From Desulfobacteraceae bacterium (GTDB taxonomy: Bacteria; Desulfobacterota; Desulfobacteria; Desulfobacterales; Desulfobacteraceae), in contig JAAEMC010000325.1 of the NCBI GenBank assembly GCA_024225895.1, positions 1-10,675 of the forward strand: a DNA stretch of 10,675 bases. Reading direction: 5' to 3'. Each line of letters opens with the position of its first letter. Positions within the stretch are counted from its first letter, which is position 1. The notes beneath the pieces were generated by a model, which searched no databases, had not been told where the DNA came from, and saw only the letters and a program-made list of their open reading frames with translations. Positions 1-7,123 of this stretch are shown here, piece by piece. A program made the position numbers and the translations under genes.

Positions 1-18
1 AAAGCAAAGATTGAAAAT

Positions 19-54
19 AAAAAAGGAGTCATTTGATCAAAAGACTCCTTTTTT
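19..54. terminator. Bidirectional intrinsic terminator
   Basis: A 12-bp perfect stem (19-30 with 43-54, core GGAGTC/GACTCC flanked by six A/T pairs) surrounds a loop whose centre, TTTGATCAAA, is itself palindromic. The A-run and T-run on the two sides give a U-tract in both directions, so it can end the minus-strand gene at 90-524 and any gene entering from the left. Confidence 0.85.
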
Positions 55-89
55 ATTTTTAGGAAGCGATGTTACGATAAGGTGTTGGG

Positions 90-524
90 TTATTCAGGAA
101 AGCCCCTCACCATACTGCCTTCGGCCAGGATATTGCCATCTTTATCCAATGCTTTAACAGTAAATTCATAATTGTGTACGGCCATGGGGGGGCACGGTCC
201 TCTATACCGGTTCTTGAGACCAAAATCCGGTTTCAAGGCTTTTTTCGGGATAATTCCAGAACCGTCATTTTTTACCTTGCCTCCGCCATGGTTGAAATCA
301 GGGGCATCATGATCCTTTAATTTCACTTCAAAAAAAGTGGTTCCATCTGGAATATCCAACACCTTTATCTCAGGAGACACTCCGGTACATCTTCTGATGC
401 CCTCCCAGGTAAATTCAACGCCTAATTTTTTGGGGGCGCAAAATGCAGTGCCTGTAACCCAAAAAATCAGGAGACCAACCACCAATAATCCATAGCTTAA
501 TTTAAAAATACTTTTTCCAAACAT
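90..524 (-). CDS. Secreted PEBP/YbhB-like small protein
   Basis: This 144-residue protein has a hydrophobic N-terminal signal segment (about residues 10-28, possible cleavage near FCA at 28-30), so it should be exported. The rest resembles the phosphatidylethanolamine-binding protein family (PEBP, bacterial YbhB). It has an FTWEG start, the ligand-pocket motif DHDAP (71-75; usually DPDAP), and GPCPP (109-113) followed by H117 and NYEFTVKALD, like the GPCPP-x-G-x-HRYVFTLYALD block of YbhB. It is shorter than typical family members (about 150-185 residues). The tryptophan-histidine segment after DxDAP is replaced by NHGGGKV, so the ligand pocket may differ. A strong ribosome site (AAAGGAGG, complement of 533-540) lies 8 bases before ATG 524 and supports the start. 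The substrate is unknown; the family assignment is by motif only. Confidence 0.72.
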   Translation of the reverse strand: MFGKSIFKLSYGLLVVGLLIFWVTGTAFCAPKKLGVEFTWEGIRRCTGVSPEIKVLDIPDGTTFFEVKLKDHDAPDFNHGGGKVKNDGSGIIPKKALKPDFGLKNRYRGPCPPMAVHNYEFTVKALDKDGNILAEGSMVRGFPE

Positions 525-531
525 TTTTTAA

Positions 532-768
532 TCCTCCTTTTTAATCCAGGGCCGATCACTGCCATCTAAAATAGCCAATTATGGAGGCCCATTTCAAAAC
601 TTTTCAGATAAACCAGACCAAAGCATAGATGAAATTGTCAAAATGGCTGATGAAATTGTCTTTTACAAAATGGTGACCCAAGAAGGATTAAAGCAGCTGC
701 TTAACAAACGGAATTCCGGGGACATGATACAGTTTTTTGTTTTGGTTCATCTTTTGGTTCTGCTTGTA
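532..768 (+). pseudogene. 5' part of an ORF interrupted by the transposon
   Basis: Codons stay open from 532 to the transposon junction. The predicted peptide includes SIDEIVKMADEIVFYKMVTQ and then a hydrophobic stretch FFVLVHLLVLLV ending exactly at the TTGTA target site. The only in-frame ATG is at 643. The upstream end runs into the ribosome-site region of the divergent gene at 90-524, so the original N-terminus may be missing. Removing the transposon and one TTGTA copy continues the frame at 4005 to a TAA at 4107-4109, giving 113 codons in all. I do not recognise the family. It could be a chance open frame, although the composition looks protein-like with one membrane-spanning segment. 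Confidence 0.38.
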
Positions 769-827
769 GGGGTAGTGGAAGCGAGCGTGCTCTGAGCGGC
801 AAAAATGATTGACGTTTTTTTAACCAT
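747..827 (-). CDS. Possible 26-codon ORF with strong ribosome site crossing the left repeat
   Basis: On the minus strand, 45 bases past the mcp stop, AAGGAGG (complement of 834-840) sits 6 bases before ATG 827. The frame encodes MVKKTSIIFAAQSTLA and continues through the transposon's left inverted repeat into flanking DNA, ending with TGA at 747-749. It may be the start of a lost gene cut off by the transposon end, or a short translated tail of the mcp transcript. There is no homology evidence and no function can be named. Confidence 0.3.
   Translation of the reverse strand: MVKKTSIIFAAQSTLASTTPTSRTKR
764..768. repeat. Left target-site duplication TTGTA
   Basis: TTGTA directly abuts the GGGG end of the left inverted repeat and is repeated identically and in the same orientation at 4000-4004. 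Five-base duplications are the norm for Tn3-family transposition. Confidence 0.85.
769..803 (+). repeat. Left terminal inverted repeat (IRL) of the Tn3-type element
   Basis: It begins GGGGTAGTGGAAGCGAGCG and ends GAGCGGCAAA. It matches the reverse complement of 3965-3999 at 32 of 35 positions, with mismatches at repeat positions 20, 21 and 26. The outer 19 bases are identical. Confidence 0.88.
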
Positions 828-872
828 GACGTTCCTCCTTTTAAGAATGTTATGGTGCTATATCGACTTCCC

Positions 873-2981
873 TTAAAGCTTGAATTGACTGATAAGTTCC
901 TGTAAATCTGCGGCAAGTTTTTTAAGCTCACCGCTGCTGCTATGAACAAGGTCGCTATTACTCAAGACCTCGTTGCTGCTGGCGTTGACTTCCCCGATAT
1001 CTTTTGCGGTTTCTGAAGCAACCGTCGTACTTTGAGCGACATTTTCACTAACCTTCTGTAAACCGCTGGAAGCCTGCCCCATATTTTCAGAGATCTCTCT
1101 GGTTGTGGCAGATTGTTCTTCTACAGCTGAGGCAATAGTACCGACAATCTCATGTATACTTTCAATGTTTTTAGCAACTGTTTCAATCTCTCCCACCGTA
1201 TCGTCAGTGGCATTCTGGATGCTTCCAATCCGCTTTTTAATATCGTTTGTGGCCTCTGCCGTTTGAACTGCAAGTTGTTTAATCTCCGAGGCGACAACCG
1301 CAAACCCCTTACCGGCGTTACCAGCACGAGCTGCTTCAATAGTAGCATTCAATGCCAAAAGATTGGTCTGCTCAGAAATTTCAGAAATTACTTCTGTAAC
1401 CTTGCTGATTTCTTTGGCCGCTTCTTCCAATTCATTAACACGTTTGGTCGCACTATTGGCACTCTCGACCGCTTCTTGGGTAATGTGATTTCCGGTTTCA
1501 GAGCTTTTTGCAATCTCGTTGATGGAAGAATTTATTTCATCAGTTGCAACGGAAACCGTATTAATATTGATAACCGCTTCTTCAGAAGCAGCTGTCACCG
1601 AGTTCATATTTGCACTCATCTCTTCAGCTGCCGCAGCCACAGATTCGGATTTCTGTGTCATATTCTGGGCTCCTTCAGACATGGATCCTGCAAGCCCTGT
1701 CAGATCGGAAGATGATTGGGTCAATTGATTTGAGTAATTGGTGATTTTAGTGATAATACCTCTTAAATTATCCGTCATTGCGTTAGTATCATTGGCAAGG
1801 TCTCCCAACTCATCTTTTGAAGTAATATTCACCTTGCTTTTCAACTCTCCCTGAGCAATCAATTTGGTCGCTTTTGCCAGAGAGGTGATACCCCGAGTTA
1901 AATACCGACTGATATATATACCCAGTACCAGGGCGATAACGACAGCACAGATAGTTAAAACAACAAGTAAAAAAATACCGTTTCTTTTAGCGGCCTCTGA
2001 ATTTTGCGACGCTAAAGACATTTCCTTTTCAGCACTTTTGACAAGCTTTTCAAGCTCTGAACGAATTTTTTTCCCGGAATCGGTCACATGAGACGATTTT
2101 TCAAGCTTGGTTGCATGAAGCTTTTGAAAAGAAGGGGCAATATATTTAATAATACTTCCAAGGTATTTATTAACCCGGGCCAAGTTGCCACGATTTCGTT
2201 TTAAGAATTTGTCTTTTCCTTCGAATTCTTTTTGTTCGTTAATCTTTACGGCAGTTAGGACCATTTTTTTATGATACTTGTTCAATTGCTTGAAAAGCTT
2301 GTTAAACCCTTCATCATCAAGCTTGTAAGTGTTTAACCAGATCCCGATAGGCCCTTGTGTCGGGTCCGTATTCTTTTCAAACTTGGTTACGCTGACAACG
2401 ACACTTTCCAGAGAGGTGTACCAATCGGATAGGTGTTGCTTTAAAAGAAGAAGGTATGAAGGTAAATCATAAATTTTACCTTCAGCATCATAGGAATAAG
2501 CCAGGTACTCATTATGTGCTTTGACAAGCGCCAAGGCACTCGTTCTAAAATCAATACTCTCCCTTTTAACTTCAGTCACAATTTTTAGTAACTCTTTTGT
2601 GCTTTGAGGGACCTCAATATCAAGCTTTAAATTTTTATAGACCGTATAAGATTTGCTTGTTTTAAATTTTTCAGAAGAGGTTCCAAACTCAAGCATAGCG
2701 ATCCACATATCAAGCTCATCCAACAGAGACTCAAGGCCTCTTTCCTTTTCAACAAGATTTGAAGAGGAAAGACTGTAGTCAGCGATAGCCTTTTGGATTC
2801 CCTCAACCGAAAGAATGGCCTTCATCACGGAATACTGGGCTGGCACTTTTTCTTTTACGACGGTATCACCTGACTTGGCGACTTTGTTAAGGATAATTAT
2901 CCCTACGCCCCCGGACAAAAGCACTAACAGGGCCAGTCCCAAAAAACTTAAGGTTAATTTCTTTCCTATGGTTAGTCTCAA
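873..2981 (-). CDS. Methyl-accepting chemotaxis protein (transposon passenger)
   Basis: This is a 702-residue transmembrane receptor that should signal through CheW/CheA to the flagellar motor or a related output. Membrane segment 1 is at about residues 9-31. A large, mostly helical extracytoplasmic sensor domain follows (about 32-334), its size compatible with a helical bimodular (HBM-like) domain, though this is not proven. Segment 2 is at about 335-358, then a HAMP domain (about 359-412) and the cytoplasmic coiled coil with the conserved hairpin tip [17 protein letters not shown] near 538-554. The C-terminus ([10 protein letters not shown]) lacks the CheR-tethering pentapeptide. I chose TTG 2981 because GGAGGAG (complement of 2987-2993) lies just upstream; an ATG at 3035 would add 18 residues, has no comparable ribosome site and would put those residues before the membrane segment. 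The gene is inside the Tn3-type element and shows no frameshift. Confidence 0.93.
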   Translation of the reverse strand: MRLTIGKKLTLSFLGLALLVLLSGGVGIIILNKVAKSGDTVVKEKVPAQYSVMKAILSVEGIQKAIADYSLSSSNLVEKERGLESLLDELDMWIAMLEFGTSSEKFKTSKSYTVYKNLKLDIEVPQSTKELLKIVTEVKRESIDFRTSALALVKAHNEYLAYSYDAEGKIYDLPSYLLLLKQHLSDWYTSLESVVVSVTKFEKNTDPTQGPIGIWLNTYKLDDEGFNKLFKQLNKYHKKMVLTAVKINEQKEFEGKDKFLKRNRGNLARVNKYLGSIIKYIAPSFQKLHATKLEKSSHVTDSGKKIRSELEKLVKSAEKEMSLASQNSEAAKRNGIFLLVVLTICAVVIALVLGIYISRYLTRGITSLAKATKLIAQGELKSKVNITSKDELGDLANDTNAMTDNLRGIITKITNYSNQLTQSSSDLTGLAGSMSEGAQNMTQKSESVAAAAEEMSANMNSVTAASEEAVININTVSVATDEINSSINEIAKSSETGNHITQEAVESANSATKRVNELEEAAKEISKVTEVISEISEQTNLLALNATIEAARAGNAGKGFAVVASEIKQLAVQTAEATNDIKKRIGSIQNATDDTVGEIETVAKNIESIHEIVGTIASAVEEQSATTREISENMGQASSGLQKVSENVAQSTTVASETAKDIGEVNASSNEVLSNSDLVHSSSGELKKLAADLQELISQFKL

Positions 2982-2985
2982 GGCG

Positions 2986-2993
2986 TCTCCTCC
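2986..2993 (-). promoter_or_regulatory. Ribosome binding site that decides the mcp start
   Basis: The minus strand reads GGAGGAGA followed by CGCC and TTG. This strong Shine-Dalgarno match at close spacing favours TTG 2981 over the upstream ATG 3035. Confidence 0.7.
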
Positions 2994-3126
2994 ATTTATT
3001 GTGTTATTAATATCGACTCTCCCCAAATGAAACACCGATTTTGGAGATCACATTTATTTAAAAGAGATTTGATACGCTTTTCATCGAATCAAAAACCATC
3101 TTTTTTATTACTTTTATTCTGTCCGG
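2994..3126 (-). other. mcp upstream region
   Basis: This AT-rich stretch lies between the mcp ribosome site and the IS21-type end. It contains an imperfect inverted repeat TTTGAT-N14-ATCAAA (3068-3073 and 3088-3093) and the decamer CATCGAATCA (3082-3091), which also occurs at the divergent promoter at 7161-7170. No convincing sigma-70, sigma-28 or sigma-54 promoter could be picked by eye. Confidence 0.35.
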
Positions 3127-3171
3127 TGTCAATCAGCGTCGAAAATTGACCCCCTATCAGCGTCCAATTTT

Positions 3172-3201
3172 AATCCCTCTGAAGTCAATCCCTCTAAAGT
3201 C
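3172..3201. repeat. Tandem 15-bp repeat in the IS21-type end
   Basis: Two adjacent 15-base units differ at one position (AATCCCTCTGAAGTC and AATCCCTCTAAAGTC). They lie between the IS terminus and the istB stop codon. Confidence 0.75.
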
Positions 3202-3211
3202 AAAAAAAATA

Positions 3212-3309
3212 TCATTTTCTGTTCTTTAATCTCCAACTGTCATTCCCTGTTTCTATGATATCACAATGATGGGTAAAACGATCCAGAAGAGCAGTTGTCA
3301 TTTTTGCAC
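3212..3309 (-). pseudogene. istB: istB 3' fragment (IS21 helper ATPase C-terminus)
   Basis: The minus strand encodes [20 protein letters not shown] followed by [11 protein letters not shown] and a TGA at 3212-3214. This closely follows the usual IstB C-terminus ([21 protein letters not shown]). IstB is the AAA+ ATPase that helps the IS21 transposase IstA select targets. Only about 32 codons remain; the ATPase core is absent and a stop appears within a few codons upstream of the junction. Its orientation fits an IS21 element whose istB-proximal end is at 3127. Confidence 0.8.
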
Positions 3310-3957
3310 ATCCTGAACTTTTCGCTCATGCCAAGGTTCAAAAATATTAATAAACAAAAGTTGTACATTCCAGATACGCTATTAAAAGAGGACTTAACAA
3401 ATCTGGAACCAATTCTGAGTCAAAAAATTGATTGGGATTTAATAAGAGAGCAATATAACCAGATGATAAAATATGCTACAGCTTTACGGCTTGGTACCGC
3501 AGAAACAGAAGCCATTTTGAAAAGATTCACACGAAACAACTTGAAACATCCTACTTACAAAGCTTTACAGGAACTTGGAAAGGTCGTGAAAACCCTTTTT
3601 CTATGTGAGTATCTGAGATCAGAAAAACTCAGAATTGAAATAAATGAGGGGCTTAATGTGGTTGAGAATTGGAATTCTGTAAATGGTTTTATTTTTTATG
3701 GAAAATCCAGTGAGATACAATCAAATAACATAGCGGAACAAGAACTATCAATGTTGTCATTACACCTTGTACAAAATTGCCTGGTCTATGTTAATACTCT
3801 AATGATTCAAGAAATTCTTTCGAGAAAGGAATGGCAGGGCCGTATGGAACCGGCAGACTACAGAGCTTTGAACCCATTAATTTATCGGCATGTAAATCCA
3901 TATGGTAATTTTCATCTTGAGATGGCGGAAAGAATACCGTTAAAGATCAATGATTAA
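3295..3957 (+). pseudogene. tnpA: Tn3-family transposase, C-terminal fragment
   Basis: Homology-like sequence starts near 3307 ([21 protein letters not shown], matching the LLGFxFxPRIRDL region of Tn3-type TnpA). It runs through ALRLGTAETEAILKRF, LQELGKVVKTLFLCEYL and LNPLIYRHVNPYGNFHLEM, the counterparts of HGTVTASLMLRKL, ALRELGRIERTLFILDWL and LSPLGWEHINLTGDY. Full TnpA proteins are close to 1000 residues; only about 217 are left. The last catalytic acidic residue of the DDE triad may be E124 of this frame (GLNVVEN), but both aspartates lie in the missing part, so it cannot be active. The ATG at 3295 lies within the istB overlap and is not a native start. The TAA stop is 7 bases before the right inverted repeat, as usual for this family. 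Confidence 0.87.
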
Positions 3958-3964
3958 CAGCTAC

Positions 3965-3999
3965 TTTGCCGCTTAGAGGGCGCTCGCTTCCACTACCCC
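3965..3999 (-). repeat. Right terminal inverted repeat (IRR) of the Tn3-type element
   Basis: Read on the minus strand from 3999 it begins GGGGTAGTGGAAGCGAGCG and ends AAGCGGCAAA, matching the left repeat at 32 of 35 positions. Confidence 0.88.
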
Positions 4000-4004
4000 T
4001 TGTA
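4000..4004. repeat. Right target-site duplication TTGTA
   Basis: It directly follows the CCCC end of the right repeat and is identical to 764-768. Confidence 0.85.
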
Positions 4005-4109
4005 GGGATCGATATATCTCTTAGACGGGCAAACACACAGGTAAAGCCCCTACATCAAAATCAACAATTTCTTAAATTCCTGAAGTTTAAAAGTTGGGAG
4101 CGCCCCTAA
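4005..4109 (+). pseudogene. 3' part of the ORF interrupted by the transposon
   Basis: In the frame carried over from 532-768 across the excised element, 34 codons read GIDISLRRANTQVKPLHQNQ and onward to SWERP, then TAA at 4107-4109. Positively charged residues directly follow the hydrophobic stretch of the left part, as expected after a membrane segment. The family is not recognised. The 31 bases from 4110 to 4140 hold nothing further that I can support. Confidence 0.33.
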
Positions 4110-4140
4110 AGACAGAACTCTCACCGGTGTAAGGGAAAAA

Positions 4141-4899
4141 TTAAGCTTCCAATTTAGCCTTTAGAGCAGGCAGATGGTTTCTGCTGACTTTGATAACGGT
4201 CTGTTTATCATCATCCAGCACCAGGCAGGTTTCAAGTCTATAATTTTTTTTAAGCTTTTTAATCTTATCAATGGCTATAATATTGCTTTTATTTACTTTC
4301 ACAAATGTGTCCGGATCAAGGGTCTGGATAAGAGACTTTAAAGTAGCATTCAAAAAAAACTCTTTTTCCCGGGTGCATAAAAACACATATTTATCTTCTG
4401 CTTTAAAGCGACACACCTCTTGTACAGGAATAATATAGACTTGGTCTTTTACTTTAACAGTAAACCGCTTTCTGGCTTTTTTGGGTAACATCAATTCTGA
4501 CACCAGTTTAATAATATTCTGATCCTGATTTCCTAAGGATTCTCTTGCCCGTTCAATTGCCTTTTCAAGCCTTTCTTGGACAACCGGTTTGACAATATAG
4601 TCAATCCCGTTTACCTCAAACGCCTGAACAGCAAATTTTTCATGGGCGGTTACAAAAATGACACCTGGATTATGCTTAAGGCTTTGCAACACTTCAAATC
4701 CGTCTTTTCCCGGCATTTCAACATCCAGCAATACAAGATCCGGTTTTTTTTCATCAATCTGCTGAACCGCATCGCTGCCGTTTTTAGCAATCCCTATGAC
4801 ATTTACGTTTTCTATCTTTTCCAGACATGACAAAAGATTTAGCCTGGAGGCTTTATTGTCTTCAGCAACAACAATGGTTATTTTTTCAGGATTTGACAT
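4141..4899 (-). CDS. LytTR-family response regulator
   Basis: The 252-residue protein has an N-terminal receiver domain (about residues 7-125) and a C-terminal LytTR DNA-binding domain (about 145-250). Receiver landmarks are the acidic pair E13/D14, phospho-acceptor D59 in LVLLDVEMPG, T84 and K104 in the YIVKP motif. The LytTR part contains the family-like segments FRFKAEDKYVFL (written here as CRFKAEDKYVFL), FVKVNKSNIIAIDKIKKL and VSRNHLPALKAKL. It should be phosphorylated by the kinase encoded just upstream and then bind DNA direct repeats; its targets are not visible here. Its ATG lies inside the end of the kinase gene (14-base overlap, 4886-4899), which points to translational coupling. 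No clear terminator follows it. Confidence 0.93.
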   Translation of the reverse strand: MSNPEKITIVVAEDNKASRLNLLSCLEKIENVNVIGIAKNGSDAVQQIDEKKPDLVLLDVEMPGKDGFEVLQSLKHNPGVIFVTAHEKFAVQAFEVNGIDYIVKPVVQERLEKAIERARESLGNQDQNIIKLVSELMLPKKARKRFTVKVKDQVYIIPVQEVCRFKAEDKYVFLCTREKEFFLNATLKSLIQTLDPDTFVKVNKSNIIAIDKIKKLKKNYRLETCLVLDDDKQTVIKVSRNHLPALKAKLEA

Positions 4900-7006
4900 A
4901 GGGAATTTCCATTAAAGCTGTCGTGCCGGAGCCTTTTTCAGATAAAATATTAAAGCTGGCTTTGCCTTGATAATAAAGCTCAAGCCTTTTTTGTACACTG
5001 TACAGTCCAAAACCATCATCCATATCTTCAAGGCTGAATCCTGCGCCGGTATCTTTAACTTCCACCTCGAGTCTGTCTTCTGCTTCTTCAATCACAATAT
5101 CGATTCTGCCGCCGTCTTTCTTTTTGGACACCCCATGCTTTACTGCATTTTCCACCAGGGTTAAAATACAAAGAGGTATGATATTAACCGCTTTTAAGTC
5201 ATCAGCAACATTGATACAAAAATCAATTTTCCCGTTGGAAATCTCTTTTTCAATTTCAAGATAATCCTCTACAACCTGAAGTTCCTGGGAAAGCTCAACC
5301 TCCGGCAAGTCCGGCATTGCAAGGATGTTTCGATAAACATTGGACAATTTTAATACAGTCTCTTTTAATTTGTCCGGATCATTTTCCTGGCCAAGCTGAA
5401 TAACGGCATCCAAAGAATTAAAAAGAAAATGGGGATTTATCCTTGCCTGAAACAGCTTTAATTTGGATTCCACCTGAAGGGACCGGATCTTTTCACCTTT
5501 TAAAACCAATTCATTTTGATAGTGACGAAACCCTCGGAAAAGACTGAAAATAACCAGGCCTGCTGCCAGGGCTGCAAAGACAAGATAGAGACCGGTTACC
5601 TTTTTTTCAAGCCGCTCTTTGTCTTGTTCATAGGCCTTTTGAAGTTCAACCAGCTTTCCGTTCATGGTTCTGGAAGAACTCTGGGTTTCAAGATTCCGGT
5701 AGGTTTTAAAATAGTCGAGGCTCTTCTTGTGATCCCCCTGGGCCGCATAAAGCTGCGACATGGCTCTGGCGTTATCAATCAATAAATCCGTGGCTTGCAC
5801 CTTGTTTGACAATTCGTGGGCTTGCAAAAGGCTTTGGATTGCTTTTTCATATTCGCCAAGCCTAGTATAAACCGACCCCAGCATGTTTAAACTGTCGATC
5901 ACAACCATCCGGTCATCGTGCGACAGGCTCCGGGCATATCTTTTTTTAAGATAGAAATGCGCCTTATCCAATTGATCCATTTCAATGTATGAGACGGCAA
6001 AATTTTTATACACCTCATAGATCCCTTTCAGGTCCTGGAATTCTTCAAACCTGGCCAGGGCTTTTTGATTCATTTCAATGGCCTTTTGATGCCGGCCCAA
6101 ATCATTATAAACAGAACCTGTGAGTGCTCTGGCCCAAGGCAGCACCCATCCAAGATTTTTTTGTTCAGCCGTTCGGATGGACCGGCTATAGTTTTCAAAG
6201 GCTTTCTTAGATTCGCCCACCATCCTGTAGCAATTACCGATATTCTGATACACCATGCCTTCAAACCAGAAATCTTCAGTCTCCCTGTAAGCCTCCAATG
6301 CTTTTAAAAAAAATTCTAATGCCTTTTCATAATTGTTCAATGTAAAATAGGCCTTGCCGATATTTTCCTGGGAAAAACCAATACCAAACTTATCTCCAAT
6401 TTTTTCATAGCCTTTTAAGGAGTCAAACTGGTATTTGACTGCTTTTTCATAATCGCCCAGGCCGGCATAGACATGGCCGATGTTATTCAAGGAGCAAAAA
6501 ACACCCCATTCATCCCCAATGGCTGTTCTGTGCTTTAATGATTTCTCATAATATCCCATGGCCCGGTCATAATAGCCCCGTTTAAAATGGACTCTGCCAA
6601 TGAGAACCAGAGCCCTGCCCTTATACACTTTGACCTTGTTCTTTTCACAATGGACCAGCATCTGGTGATAGACTTCAAGGGCTTTGTCATAAAATCCCGT
6701 ATAATAATAATAGTTACCAAAGCTATAAAAGGTGCTCGCCATACCTTCGTGATTGTTAAGTTTTTCATATTCTTTTAAGAGAATGCTGCAATAGTGTATG
6801 GCTTTTTTAGGCGACCGATTGTCATAAAGGGAGATCAGTTTTTCCAGGAGATCTGCTTTTTGTTTGCCCTCCACTTTTCCAAGTCTTTGTTCCAGCTCAC
6901 TGATCTGAGCATCAAAATCCACGTCACCATGGGCAACGTCAAACGGGATGACAGACAATACCCATAAGACTATCCATAACCCTATACTTGTGCTCATTTT
7001 CTTCAT
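4886..7006 (-). CDS. TPR-containing LytS-type sensor histidine kinase
   Basis: The 706-residue protein starts with a signal-like segment (about 6-27), then a long tetratricopeptide-repeat array (about 50-445, eight or nine units such as SLNNIGHVYAGLGDYEKAV and GKAYFTLNNYEKALEFFLKA). A short coiled coil, one membrane segment (about 471-491) and the kinase core follow. The core is of the His_kinase/LytS type, with phospho-acceptor H526 in INPHFLFNSLD, the N-box LVENAVKHG (617-625), DTGAGF (652-657) and the GFGLYSVQKRL lid region. Topology puts the TPR array outside the cytoplasm and the kinase inside, so the array probably senses a partner protein or peptide. GGGAGGG (complement of 7011-7017) lies 4 bases before ATG 7006; an ATG three codons later is an alternative start. 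It pairs with the overlapping LytTR regulator. Confidence 0.93.
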   Translation of the reverse strand: MKKMSTSIGLWIVLWVLSVIPFDVAHGDVDFDAQISELEQRLGKVEGKQKADLLEKLISLYDNRSPKKAIHYCSILLKEYEKLNNHEGMASTFYSFGNYYYYTGFYDKALEVYHQMLVHCEKNKVKVYKGRALVLIGRVHFKRGYYDRAMGYYEKSLKHRTAIGDEWGVFCSLNNIGHVYAGLGDYEKAVKYQFDSLKGYEKIGDKFGIGFSQENIGKAYFTLNNYEKALEFFLKALEAYRETEDFWFEGMVYQNIGNCYRMVGESKKAFENYSRSIRTAEQKNLGWVLPWARALTGSVYNDLGRHQKAIEMNQKALARFEEFQDLKGIYEVYKNFAVSYIEMDQLDKAHFYLKKRYARSLSHDDRMVVIDSLNMLGSVYTRLGEYEKAIQSLLQAHELSNKVQATDLLIDNARAMSQLYAAQGDHKKSLDYFKTYRNLETQSSSRTMNGKLVELQKAYEQDKERLEKKVTGLYLVFAALAAGLVIFSLFRGFRHYQNELVLKGEKIRSLQVESKLKLFQARINPHFLFNSLDAVIQLGQENDPDKLKETVLKLSNVYRNILAMPDLPEVELSQELQVVEDYLEIEKEISNGKIDFCINVADDLKAVNIIPLCILTLVENAVKHGVSKKKDGGRIDIVIEEAEDRLEVEVKDTGAGFSLEDMDDGFGLYSVQKRLELYYQGKASFNILSEKGSGTTALMEIPYVKS

Positions 7007-7123
7007 GAGACCCTCCCAGTTAAAAATAGTCTTGAATATTGTTCTGCTTATGGTTTTTAGTATTAAAATTTTGTTTTTAGAGTGTCAATGCCATATATTT
7101 AATTCTACCATTATCGAATTGGT

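Larger units (their letters stand above)
3127..3309 (-). mobile_element. Remnant of an IS21-family insertion sequence
   Basis: The remnant begins TGTCAATCAGCGTCGAAAATTGAC, in the style of an IS21-family terminus opening with TG. Two copies of ATCAGCGTC are spaced 24 bp apart (3132-3140 and 3156-3164). They are followed by a tandem 15-bp repeat AATCCCTCTGAAGTC / AATCCCTCTAAAGTC (3172-3186 and 3187-3201). Multiple repeats inside the ends, thought to be transposase binding sites, are a known IS21 feature. The istB 3' end follows directly. The rest of istB, istA and the other end are missing, and the remnant stops at the tnpA fragment near 3309. Confidence 0.7.
769..3999. mobile_element. Degenerate Tn3-family transposon carrying an mcp gene
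   Basis: The 3231-bp element is bounded by 35-bp inverted repeats starting GGGG and by 5-bp duplications TTGTA. Inside, from left to right, are a chemotaxis receptor gene on the minus strand, the end of an IS21-family element with the istB 3' end, and the C-terminal fragment of a Tn3-type transposase on the plus strand whose stop is 7 bases from the right repeat. GGGG-starting repeats of about 38 bp, 5-bp duplications and tnpA ending beside one repeat are all known Tn3-family traits. No resolvase gene or recognisable res site was found. With tnpA truncated, the element cannot move by itself but could be moved by a related transposase acting on its ends. Confidence 0.87.

Noticed and set aside
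701..949. Minus-strand open frame spanning the left transposon end
   Set aside because: It overlaps the mcp 3' end in another frame and has no ribosome site. The better supported start in this area is ATG 827 in a different frame.
1152..1715. 187-codon open frame on the plus strand inside mcp
   Set aside because: It is antisense to the conserved MCP signalling domain, has a cysteine- and phenylalanine-rich unnatural composition and no ribosome site; it is a shadow of the real frame.
3127..3201. Spaced repeats as a small CRISPR array
   Set aside because: Only two copies of each of two different short repeats are present, with unequal spacing, directly next to istB; IS21 end repeats explain them.
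4005..4140. Terminator for the leftward LytTR regulator
   Set aside because: Only a tiny GGG/CCC stem near 4096-4106 was found, with no U-tract on the minus strand.
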